Origin: an uncultured Comamonadaceae bacterium
Lineage (GTDB): Bacteria; Pseudomonadota; Gammaproteobacteria; Burkholderiales; Burkholderiaceae_C
Assembly: GCA_937893415.1 (NCBI GenBank)
Contig: CALBWZ010000400.1
Span: forward strand, 1 to 7,664
DNA length: 7,664 nt
Reading direction: 5' to 3'
Positions within the stretch are counted from its first letter, which is position 1. Every line of letters begins with the position of its first letter. The notes under the pieces are model-generated. The model searched no databases. It was not told the DNA's origin and worked only from the letters and a program-made list of their open reading frames with translations. Positions 1 to 5,951 of the stretch are shown in pieces. Made by a program: the position numbers and the translations under genes.

Positions 1-126
1 AGTGAGGCTGCGATGGCGATTTGCGATCCTGCTGAAGACTTGCGTGGCGACATTGAATACAAAACAGCAATGGCTGGCGAGATGTTCAAGCGTGCAATCA
101 ACAAAGCTTGGTCCCGCTGCCAATAG
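1..126 (+). CDS. coxM: CO dehydrogenase medium (FAD) subunit CoxM, 3' end only
   Basis: This is the last 41 codons of an open frame that enters from the left edge and stops at TAG 124-126. The visible peptide contains DPAEDLRGDIEYK followed by a mostly helical stretch (MAGEMFKRAINKA). This is the usual C-terminus of the medium, FAD-binding subunit of molybdenum hydroxylases, where a DLRG..EY(K/R) segment precedes the final helix. CoxM carries FAD and passes electrons from the CoxS iron-sulfur clusters to the quinone side. The FAD-binding motifs lie in the missing 5' part, so the call rests on this short tail plus position: coxM directly upstream of coxS and coxL is the form I gene order, whereas form II clusters are usually S-L-M. 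The gap to coxS is 33 bases. No anomaly is seen in the fragment. Confidence 0.85.
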   Translation, partial: SEAAMAICDPAEDLRGDIEYKTAMAGEMFKRAINKAWSRCQ

Positions 127-159
127 GCTCACATATTTATTCCACACAGGAGGCAAACC

Positions 160-645
160 ATGTCTAAAAAATTAATCACCGTGACTGTTAACGGTAAAAA
201 AGAAGAGAGGGCTGTTGAGCCACGCACCTTGCTGGTGCACTTTCTAAGAGAAGAACTCAACTTAACTGGCGCACATATCAGCTGCGAAACAAGTCACTGC
301 GGTGCTTGCACAGTTGATATCGATGGCCGGTCCGTTAAATCCTGTACGCACTTAGCGGTGCAGTGCGATGGCTCCGAAGTTCTCACAGTCGAGGGTCTAG
401 CAGATAAAGGCGTGTTGCATGCAGTTCAGGAGGGCTTTTACAAAGAGCATGGCTTGCAATGTGGGTTTTGTACACCAGGCATGCTGATGCGTGCCTACCG
501 CTTTTTGCAGGAAAACCCCAATCCTAGCGAGGACGAAATTCGCCATGGTATGAGCGGTAATTTGTGCCGATGCACAGGCTACCAAAACATTATCAAGTCA
601 ATTCAATATGCCGCCAAAAAACTGCAAGAGTCAGTCGCGGCCTAA
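160..645 (+). CDS. coxS: CO dehydrogenase small subunit CoxS (two [2Fe-2S] clusters)
   Basis: The 161-residue product has the normal length of the iron-sulfur subunit of molybdenum hydroxylases. The N-terminal ferredoxin-like domain (about residues 1-78) has the plant-type cluster ligands Cys42, Cys47, Cys50 and Cys62 in the segment CETSHCGAC plus SCTH. The C-terminal four-helix domain (about 80-161) has CGFCTPG (Cys101, Cys104) and CRCTGY (Cys136, Cys138) for the cluster near the molybdenum. All eight ligands are present. The subunit relays electrons from the Mo/Cu site in CoxL to FAD in CoxM, in a cytoplasmic enzyme that docks at the inner membrane. The ATG at 160 is well supported: a perfect AGGAGG lies at 148-153, six bases upstream. 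coxL follows after 27 bases, so the two are certainly cotranscribed. Sequence alone cannot separate CoxS from other small subunits; the neighbouring CoxL fixes the identity. Confidence 0.96.
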   Translation: MSKKLITVTVNGKKEERAVEPRTLLVHFLREELNLTGAHISCETSHCGACTVDIDGRSVKSCTHLAVQCDGSEVLTVEGLADKGVLHAVQEGFYKEHGLQCGFCTPGMLMRAYRFLQENPNPSEDEIRHGMSGNLCRCTGYQNIIKSIQYAAKKLQESVAA

Positions 646-672
646 GTTCTAAAACCTTTCTAGGAGACACTT

Positions 673-3084
673 ATGAATGCACCAATACCAAGCCTCGAAG
701 CCCGCGAATTAGCACTAGCCGGTATGGGCGCGTCGCGTTTGCGCAAAGAAGATGCCCGATTTATTCAGGGCAAAGGCAATTACGTAGACGACATCAAAAT
801 GCCCGGCATGTTGCACATGGATATCGTGCGCTCGCCGATTGCCCATGGCCGTATTATTAAAATCAATAAAGAAGCTGCATTGGCTATTCCTGGCGTGCAT
901 GCAGTGTTGACCGCCGAAGACCTCAAGCCTTTAAAGCTGCACTGGATGCCAACGTTGGCCGGTGACGTCGCGGCTGTGTTGGCCGACGAAAAAGTGCACT
1001 TTCAAATGCAAGAGGTCGCCATTGTCATTGCCGATGACCGCTACATTGCTGCGGATGCAATTGAGGCTGTTGAGGTGGAGTATGAAGAGTTACCAGTGGT
1101 GATGGACCCATACGCGGCGTTGGCACCTGATGCACCAGTTATTCGTGAGGACTTGGCCGGAAAGACCACGGGTGCGCATGGTCCGCGCGAGCATCATAAT
1201 CACATCTTCACATGGGATGCCGGAGATAAAGCGGCTGCAGACGCTGCGTTCGATGTTGCCGATGTAACGGTTGCCGAACACATGTACTACCCACGTGTTC
1301 ACCCTTGTCCGTTAGAGACATGCGGCTGCGTTGCATCGTTTGACCCTATCAAAGGTGACTTAACAACCTACATTACCTCGCAAGCCCCACACGTGGTGCG
1401 CACGGTGGTGTCCATGCTATCTGGCATTCCAGAGTCCAAAGTTCGCATCATAAGTCCAGACATTGGTGGCGGCTTTGGTAACAAGGTCGGTATTTACCCA
1501 GGTTATGTGTGTGCCATCGTGGCATCTATCGTGTTGGGTCGCCCAGTGAAGTGGGTGGAAGACCGTATGGAGAACATTTCTTCCACAGCCTTTGCGCGTG
1601 ATTACCACATGGACGGCGAGTTGGCTGCCACGTCAGAGGGAAAAATTACTGGTTTGCGCGTCAACGTAGTGGCAGACCACGGTGCATTTGATGCGTGTGC
1701 TGACCCCACAAAATTTCCTGCTGGTATGTTTCATATTGTTTCGGGAAGCTATGACATACCTGCGGCACACGCCAGCGTAAAAGGTGTTTACACCAACAAA
1801 GCGCCGGGTGGTGTTGCTTACCGTTGTTCATTCCGAGTGACCGAGGCGGTTTACTGGATTGAGCGAATGGTTGACGTATTGGCGCAAAAGCTGGGTATCG
1901 ATAAAGCGGAGATTCGTAGGCGCAACTTTATCCAAAAAGAGCAGTTCCCTTACACCAGTGCATTCGGCTTTGAGTACGACTCTGGCGACTACGCTACCGC
2001 GCTTGAAAAAGTATTGGATGCCGTGGACTACAAGGGTTTGCGTGCTGAACAAGCACTGGTCCGAGCCAACCCCGATAGTCCTACATTGATGGGTATCGGC
2101 TTGGTTACCTTTACCGAGGTTGTTGGTGCCGGCCCATCTAAAATTTGCGATATTTTGGGTGTGGGTATGTTTGACAGTTGTGAAATTCGTATTCACCCAA
2201 CGGGCAGCGCTATTGCTCGCATGGGTACGGTCAGCCAAGGTCAAGGTCACCAAACGACGTACGCACAAATTATTGCGACCGAATTGGGTATTCCGAGTGA
2301 AATCATTCAAGTTGAAGAGGGTGATACCTCTACCGCGCCTTACGGCTTAGGCACGTATGGCTCGCGTTCCACACCTGTTGCCGGCGCAGCAATCGCAATG
2401 GCGGCAAGGAAGATTCATGCAAAAGCCAAGAAGATTGCCGCTCACATGCTGGAAGTCAACGAAGCGGATCTTGATTGGGAAATTGACCGATTCAAAGTAA
2501 AAGGCGACGACAGTAAATTTAAAACAATGACCGAGGTGGCATGGCAAGCCTACCACCAGCCACCCGCTGGTTTAGAGCCCGGTTTGGAAGCGGTGCACTA
2601 CTACGACCCACCTAACTTCACGTTTCCATTTGGCATTTACTTGTGTGTTGTCGATATTGACAGGGGCACAGGCGAGACCAAGATACGGCGTTTCTACGCA
2701 CTAGATGATTGCGGCACGCGTATCAATCCCATGATTATTGAAGGGCAAATTCATGGTGGTCTGACTGAGGGGTTTGCTGTGGCTATGGGCCAGCAAATGC
2801 CTTACGACGCGCAGGGTAACTTGTTGGGTAATACCTTGATGGATTACTTTTTGCCAACCATGGTTGAGACACCGCACTGGGAAACTGACCATACAGTCAC
2901 ACCCTCGCCACACCACCCGATTGGTGCAAAAGGCGTTGCTGAGTCACCCCACGTGGGCTCTATCCCTACTTTTACGTCAGCCATCGTTGATGCGTTTTCT
3001 CACCTAGGTGTGACGCACTTGGATATGCCGCATAACGCCTTGCGTACCTGGAAAGCGCTGCGCGCTAATGGTGCAAACCTGTAA
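673..3084 (+). CDS. coxL: Form I CO dehydrogenase large (Mo/Cu) subunit CoxL
   Basis: The 803-residue catalytic subunit oxidises CO with water to CO2 at a CuSMoO2 centre bound to molybdopterin cytosine dinucleotide. The active-site loop AYRCSFR is at residues 382-388 (bases 1816-1836), and Cys385 is the equivalent of the copper-binding Cys388 of O. carboxidovorans CoxL. This loop defines form I; form II proteins have AYRGAGR. Gln237 (in TSQAPH) and Glu757 (in GVAESPHVG) correspond to the known Gln240 and Glu763. The cofactor-binding GGGFGNK is at 265-271. The domain layout is typical: a/b hammerhead domain at about 20-140, then the large molybdopterin-binding domain to the end. Length is close to the usual 809. 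The start ATG 673 has AGGAGA at 662-667. The one visible deviation at the active site is Ala756, where O. carboxidovorans has Gly just before the catalytic Glu. No frameshift is seen. CO oxidation is therefore a well-supported function, not only a family guess. Confidence 0.97.
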   Translation: MNAPIPSLEARELALAGMGASRLRKEDARFIQGKGNYVDDIKMPGMLHMDIVRSPIAHGRIIKINKEAALAIPGVHAVLTAEDLKPLKLHWMPTLAGDVAAVLADEKVHFQMQEVAIVIADDRYIAADAIEAVEVEYEELPVVMDPYAALAPDAPVIREDLAGKTTGAHGPREHHNHIFTWDAGDKAAADAAFDVADVTVAEHMYYPRVHPCPLETCGCVASFDPIKGDLTTYITSQAPHVVRTVVSMLSGIPESKVRIISPDIGGGFGNKVGIYPGYVCAIVASIVLGRPVKWVEDRMENISSTAFARDYHMDGELAATSEGKITGLRVNVVADHGAFDACADPTKFPAGMFHIVSGSYDIPAAHASVKGVYTNKAPGGVAYRCSFRVTEAVYWIERMVDVLAQKLGIDKAEIRRRNFIQKEQFPYTSAFGFEYDSGDYATALEKVLDAVDYKGLRAEQALVRANPDSPTLMGIGLVTFTEVVGAGPSKICDILGVGMFDSCEIRIHPTGSAIARMGTVSQGQGHQTTYAQIIATELGIPSEIIQVEEGDTSTAPYGLGTYGSRSTPVAGAAIAMAARKIHAKAKKIAAHMLEVNEADLDWEIDRFKVKGDDSKFKTMTEVAWQAYHQPPAGLEPGLEAVHYYDPPNFTFPFGIYLCVVDIDRGTGETKIRRFYALDDCGTRINPMIIEGQIHGGLTEGFAVAMGQQMPYDAQGNLLGNTLMDYFLPTMVETPHWETDHTVTPSPHHPIGAKGVAESPHVGSIPTFTSAIVDAFSHLGVTHLDMPHNALRTWKALRANGANL
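1816..1836 (+). other. CoxL active-site loop AYRCSFR (form I signature)
   Basis: These seven codons, in frame within coxL, encode AYRCSFR at residues 382-388. The TGT at 1825-1827 is Cys385, which bridges to the copper of the CuSMoO2 cluster in true CO dehydrogenases. The motif is established as the marker separating form I CoxL from CoxL-like (form II) hydroxylases. Confidence 0.96.
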
Positions 3085-3094
3085 CCATTTTTTT
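3067..3094 (+). terminator. Possible weak hairpin plus T-run after coxL (attenuator candidate)
   Basis: AATGGT at 3067-3072 and its reverse complement ACCATT at 3084-3089 could form a six-pair stem around an 11-base loop. The 3' arm runs directly into seven consecutive T (3088-3094). The arrangement resembles an intrinsic terminator spanning the coxL stop codon. The stem is short and only two of its pairs are G-C, so full termination is unlikely. Partial termination or RNA processing could lower accessory gene expression relative to the abundant structural subunits. This is speculative. Confidence 0.22.
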
Positions 3095-3136
3095 ACAATT
3101 ATTTAAAAGTTGTTAGACAATATTTAAGAGGCAAAT
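3085..3136 (+). repeat. AT-rich coxL-coxG spacer with an imperfect direct repeat
   Basis: This 52-base spacer is the longest non-coding stretch in the window and is strikingly AT-rich next to the roughly balanced genes. It holds two similar segments 22 bases apart: ACAATTATTTAAAAG at 3095-3109 and ACAATATTTAAGAG at 3117-3130. The second runs into the coxG ribosome site (AGAGG 3127-3131). The repeat may be chance in AT-rich sequence. I could not find a convincing -35/-10 pair; TTTACA at 3092-3097 lacks a good -10 partner. Confidence 0.35.
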
Positions 3137-3748
3137 ATGGAAGTTAAATTAGACAAGCAGTACCCTTTAGACGTGGATGCCACGCGAAGTTGGACCCTGC
3201 TTACAGACCTGAAAGCGGTTGCCAGTTGCATGCCTGGTGCGCAAATCACGGAGCAGCTGTCAGAGACTTCTTACAAGGGTGCGGTCAAGGTTAAGGTGGG
3301 TCCTGCGGTGGCGCAGTTCGCGGGCACGGTGGATGTGTTGGAGTTAGATCCCACCCTCAAACGGATGGTCATGTTTGGCAAAGGAGCTGATAAAACTGGC
3401 TCCTCGGCATCTATGAACATGACGGTGACTATCGTTGCAGACCCGTCTGACCCAACGCACAGTGTGTTGAATGGCCAAGCCGTGGTGATTGTTAACGGTA
3501 AATTTGCTCAGTTTGGAGGCCGCTTGATGGTGCAGGTTTCAGACATGCTGCTGGCGCAGTTTGTCGAAAATTTCCGCCAGCAAGCCAAAACTTTGCCGGG
3601 CGCTGCGGGAGCAGCACAAGTTAGTGGTGCTGCTAAAACGGCATCTAGACCTGAGCCTGCTCAGGTCGCATCCGAAATCAATGGTTTAGCCATTGCGTGG
3701 ATGCTGGTTAAAAATTGGATAAGCGGTATGTTCGGTAAGAGGAGTTGA
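3137..3748 (+). CDS. coxG: CoxG, SRPBCC-fold CO dehydrogenase accessory / membrane-recruitment protein
   Basis: The 203-residue protein begins with a CoxG-type SRPBCC (START-like) domain at about residues 1-150. Family features seen are the DVDATRSWTLLTDLKAVASCMPGA segment near 13-35 (typical W..L.D...V..C.PG), the YKGAVKVKVGP strand near 46-56, and the NGKFAQFGGRLM segment near 120-131 leading into the long C-terminal helix. A low-complexity Ala/Gly/Ser/Pro linker (about 153-180) then joins a hydrophobic, Trp-containing segment (about 182-199, LAIAWMLVKNWISGMF) ending in KRS, which looks like a membrane-binding helix. CoxG is known to be needed for CO dehydrogenase attachment to the membrane and, in mycobacteria, for delivering quinone to the enzyme; its pocket fits a lipophilic ligand. 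The ATG at 3137 has AGAGG at 3127-3131. The gene sits between coxL and coxD, not after coxF as in O. carboxidovorans. Confidence 0.92.
   Translation: MEVKLDKQYPLDVDATRSWTLLTDLKAVASCMPGAQITEQLSETSYKGAVKVKVGPAVAQFAGTVDVLELDPTLKRMVMFGKGADKTGSSASMNMTVTIVADPSDPTHSVLNGQAVVIVNGKFAQFGGRLMVQVSDMLLAQFVENFRQQAKTLPGAAGAAQVSGAAKTASRPEPAQVASEINGLAIAWMLVKNWISGMFGKRS
3737..3744 (+). promoter_or_regulatory. Ribosome binding site of coxD, selecting a TTG start
   Basis: AAGAGGAG lies inside the last codons of coxG. It directly abuts the TTG at 3745, leaving no spacer, but is six bases from the next in-frame TTG at 3751, which is the normal spacing. The first in-frame ATG is far downstream, beyond the Walker A motif, so it cannot be the start. 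The site therefore favours TTG 3751. Confidence 0.65.
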
Positions 3749-3750
3749 CA

Positions 3751-4725
3751 TTGCAAACTGCTGGCAACCAAGTCGCGACAGCAAGTGTGACCTTAAAAGC
3801 AACCGACGCACGTGCTTTGCGCGAGCAATTAAACCGTGCAGGCTATCTGGCTGACGACGATTTGGCAACTGCAGTTTGGCTGGCAGATGCTTTGGAGCGG
3901 CCCTTGTTGATAGAGGGTGACGCTGGCGTGGGTAAAACAGCGGTAGCCCTAGCACTGGCTAAAGTACAAGGCGCCAAGCTGGTTAGACTGCAGTGTTTTG
4001 AAGGTTTGGACATGGCCCAGGCCGCTTATGAGTGGAATTACGGCCGTCAGCTGATGACCATTCGCTTGCAAGAAGGTCAGCGACAGTTGCAAGACGGCGA
4101 TGTGTTTCGCCGAGACTTTTTATTAGAGCGTCCGTTGCTACAAGCCATCAGTCAGCCTGGCCCATGTGTGCTGCTGATTGATGAGATTGACAGGGCAGAT
4201 CAAGCTTTTGAAGCTTTCTTGTTAGAGGTGTTGTCGGAGTACCAAATCACGGTACCAGAGTTGGGTACATTGAAGGCCACCCATATTCCACAGGTCATTC
4301 TCACTAGCAATGGTACACGTGAGCTGTCTGACGCGTTGCGACGGCGGTGCCTTTATCACTATTTGGACTACCCCACTTTGTCCAGAGAAATGGCCATCGT
4401 GAAAAGCGTTTTGCCCCAAGCTAACAGCCACCTGGTGGAGGAGGCGGTGGCGTTTGTTCAACGCTTGCGCCAAGAAGATTTGAGTAAAACGCCAGGTATT
4501 GCGGAGACTTTAGATTGGATACGCGCTTTGTTTCAGCTCAAGCAAACCAGCGTGGTGCAAGATATAGCTGTGACCCTATCCACGTTGGGTTGTTTGTTAA
4601 AAACCCAAGAAGATCGGTTTGCGCTCAGTGCGGAGCGTGTCCGACAATTGGCAGAAGGCAGGCGCAGCATTGGTGTGGCGGAAAAAAAGCAACCAGTACA
4701 GCACTCAACTGCCAGTCAAGCTTGA
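3751..4725 (+). CDS. coxD: CoxD, MoxR-type AAA+ ATPase for CuSMo cluster maturation
   Basis: The product has 324 residues from TTG 3751, or 326 from TTG 3745. Numbering from 3751, Walker A GDAGVGKT is at 56-63, Walker B LLIDEID at 141-147, sensor-1 Asn187 in LTSNGT, and the arginine cluster ALRRRC at 195-200. These are the hallmarks of MoxR-family AAA+ ATPases. In O. carboxidovorans, CoxD is a membrane-associated ATPase needed to insert sulfur and then copper into apo-CO dehydrogenase; without it the enzyme is made but inactive. The adjacent VWA gene coxE is its expected partner, since MoxR and VWA proteins usually work in pairs. Start choice: no ATG exists before the Walker A motif. TTG 3745 overlaps the coxG stop by four bases, while TTG 3751 has ideal spacing from AAGAGGAG. 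Either way translation is probably coupled to coxG. The last ~20 residues are polar and look unstructured. Confidence 0.93.
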   Translation: MQTAGNQVATASVTLKATDARALREQLNRAGYLADDDLATAVWLADALERPLLIEGDAGVGKTAVALALAKVQGAKLVRLQCFEGLDMAQAAYEWNYGRQLMTIRLQEGQRQLQDGDVFRRDFLLERPLLQAISQPGPCVLLIDEIDRADQAFEAFLLEVLSEYQITVPELGTLKATHIPQVILTSNGTRELSDALRRRCLYHYLDYPTLSREMAIVKSVLPQANSHLVEEAVAFVQRLRQEDLSKTPGIAETLDWIRALFQLKQTSVVQDIAVTLSTLGCLLKTQEDRFALSAERVRQLAEGRRSIGVAEKKQPVQHSTASQA

Positions 4726-4730
4726 CCCGC

Positions 4731-5927
4731 ATGACCGGCGATTCCAATGCATCAGGCTTGCAGGCGACCGCTCCAGCGCAGCGCTTGGCGAATTTTGCAG
4801 ATTTATTGCGCGAGCATGGTTTGAATGTGGGTATTGCAGAGCAGCAAACCATGCTGAAAATTTTGCTTCTTGTGGGCGTTACACAAGAAAAACCTTTGCA
4901 AGCTGCTTGGCGCGCTATTGCCTGTAACAGCCAGCGAGAATGGCGTCAGTGGCCAGACATTTATCAGCGATTTTGGCACCCAGAGTCTGTACGTGGTTCT
5001 GTGAAAGTGAGTGGTCAAACAAAGTCCAGCCGCAGCCTGCAGCAACAAGTTCAAGCCATGCACGACGACATGGGGTCTGCACAGCAACCCTGTGCGGCCA
5101 AGTCTGCAGCGCAGAGTGCTGGTGAAGTGCCTGGCTTTGATCAAAATAACAGCAAGCTAGGCGATAGCAGCGAGCGTGCCATGGGCGGTGCCAGCCGCGT
5201 AGAGCCTTTGCATTCACGCGAAGGGCAAATGTGGCTACCCCAAGATCTGCAGGCTTTGCAGTTACTGGCTCGCCATATCACCCGCCAATTAAAACCAAAG
5301 ACCACCAGGCGTTGGCAGCCAGATGTGCACGGACGCAAGCTAGACATGCGCTGTACGCTTAGGCGGAGCGTGGCTTGGGGTGGTGAGCTAGTCATGCCAT
5401 GTTGGAAAGCCAGTAAAACAGAACCGCCGCGGTTATTTATATTGGTGGACGTGAGCCGCTCTATGGAGTCGCATGCCAGTTTGTTTTTGCGTGTAGCAAG
5501 GGCTTTTGCATTAGAGGCAAGTGCCCGTATATTTGTATTTCACACCAGCATGATTGAGGTAACGCCTTTGATGCAGCGTGACAGCCCAGCTGTTCAAGAA
5601 AAGATCAATGCAGTGACGGCTGGTTTTGGAGCTGGTACCCGTATAGCGGCCAGCCTAAAAGCGTTCGCTCGGCGCGATGCCCGCGCTCAACTTGGCAGCA
5701 ACGCAAGGGTATGGGTGATGTCGGATGGGTTTGATACAGATGAGCCACAAGAGTTGGCTAACGCATTAGAAGGCTTGACGTTACGCGGTGCACGCATCAG
5801 TTGGTTTCACCCTACCCGAGAGGTACCAGTCGCCGTTGCGTTGCAGCAAGCACGCCACCGCATTGAGCGCTTCATACCACTGGCCAGCTTGGCTGATTTA
5901 AAAGCCGCAGCGAATCAACTGCATTGA
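4731..5927 (+). CDS. coxE: CoxE, VWA-domain (MIDAS) CO dehydrogenase maturation protein
   Basis: From ATG 4731 the product is 398 residues, matching the family length of about 400. The N-terminal third (about 15-90) is helical with the CoxE-like pattern R..FA.LLR..G..V, followed by a polar, low-complexity stretch at about 95-165. The C-terminal VWA-like domain begins near 233 and has an intact metal-ion-dependent adhesion site: DVSRS (240-244), Thr303 in GAGTRIA, and Asp332 in MSDGFD. CoxE acts with the CoxD ATPase, and in O. carboxidovorans it is needed for copper insertion into the Mo-Cu centre. The frame stays open upstream to 4515, but that part lies entirely inside coxD and makes no family sense. 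ATG 4731 begins five bases after the coxD stop. An in-frame TTG at 4722 overlapping that stop is the alternative. Neither has a strong ribosome site, so translation is probably coupled to coxD. Confidence 0.93.
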   Translation: MTGDSNASGLQATAPAQRLANFADLLREHGLNVGIAEQQTMLKILLLVGVTQEKPLQAAWRAIACNSQREWRQWPDIYQRFWHPESVRGSVKVSGQTKSSRSLQQQVQAMHDDMGSAQQPCAAKSAAQSAGEVPGFDQNNSKLGDSSERAMGGASRVEPLHSREGQMWLPQDLQALQLLARHITRQLKPKTTRRWQPDVHGRKLDMRCTLRRSVAWGGELVMPCWKASKTEPPRLFILVDVSRSMESHASLFLRVARAFALEASARIFVFHTSMIEVTPLMQRDSPAVQEKINAVTAGFGAGTRIAASLKAFARRDARAQLGSNARVWVMSDGFDTDEPQELANALEGLTLRGARISWFHPTREVPVAVALQQARHRIERFIPLASLADLKAAANQLH

Positions 5928-5951
5928 TTATTTAGTTACAAGGAGATAGTC

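Noticed and set aside
564..860. 98-codon plus-strand open frame bridging coxS and coxL
   Set aside because: It is out of frame with two well-supported genes and has no ribosome site; the peptide is unstructured and rich in Arg.
1828..2310. 160-codon open frame on the minus strand inside coxL
   Set aside because: It is antisense to the best-conserved part of coxL, its peptide resembles no family I know, and coxL itself is intact. It is an artefact of codon bias.
3055..3065. GCGC-TGC-GCGC inverted repeat near the end of coxL
   Set aside because: A four-pair stem inside coding sequence with no T-run directly after it; too short to call a terminator by itself.
3092..3122. Internal promoter for coxG in the AT-rich spacer (TTTACA as -35)
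   Set aside because: No acceptable -10 hexamer occurs at 16-18 bases; the best match shares only about half of TATAAT. AT-rich sequence throws up such matches by chance.
4515..4730. N-terminal extension of coxE by 72 codons from ATG 4515
   Set aside because: It lies wholly inside coxD, has no ribosome site or family resemblance, and would make the protein about 470 residues instead of about 400. ATG 4731 fits the family start.
4803..5217. Two overlapping minus-strand open frames opposite coxE
   Set aside because: They lie opposite the CoxE N-terminal and linker region, are full of His, Cys and Trp in no recognisable motif, and overlap each other; they are shadows.
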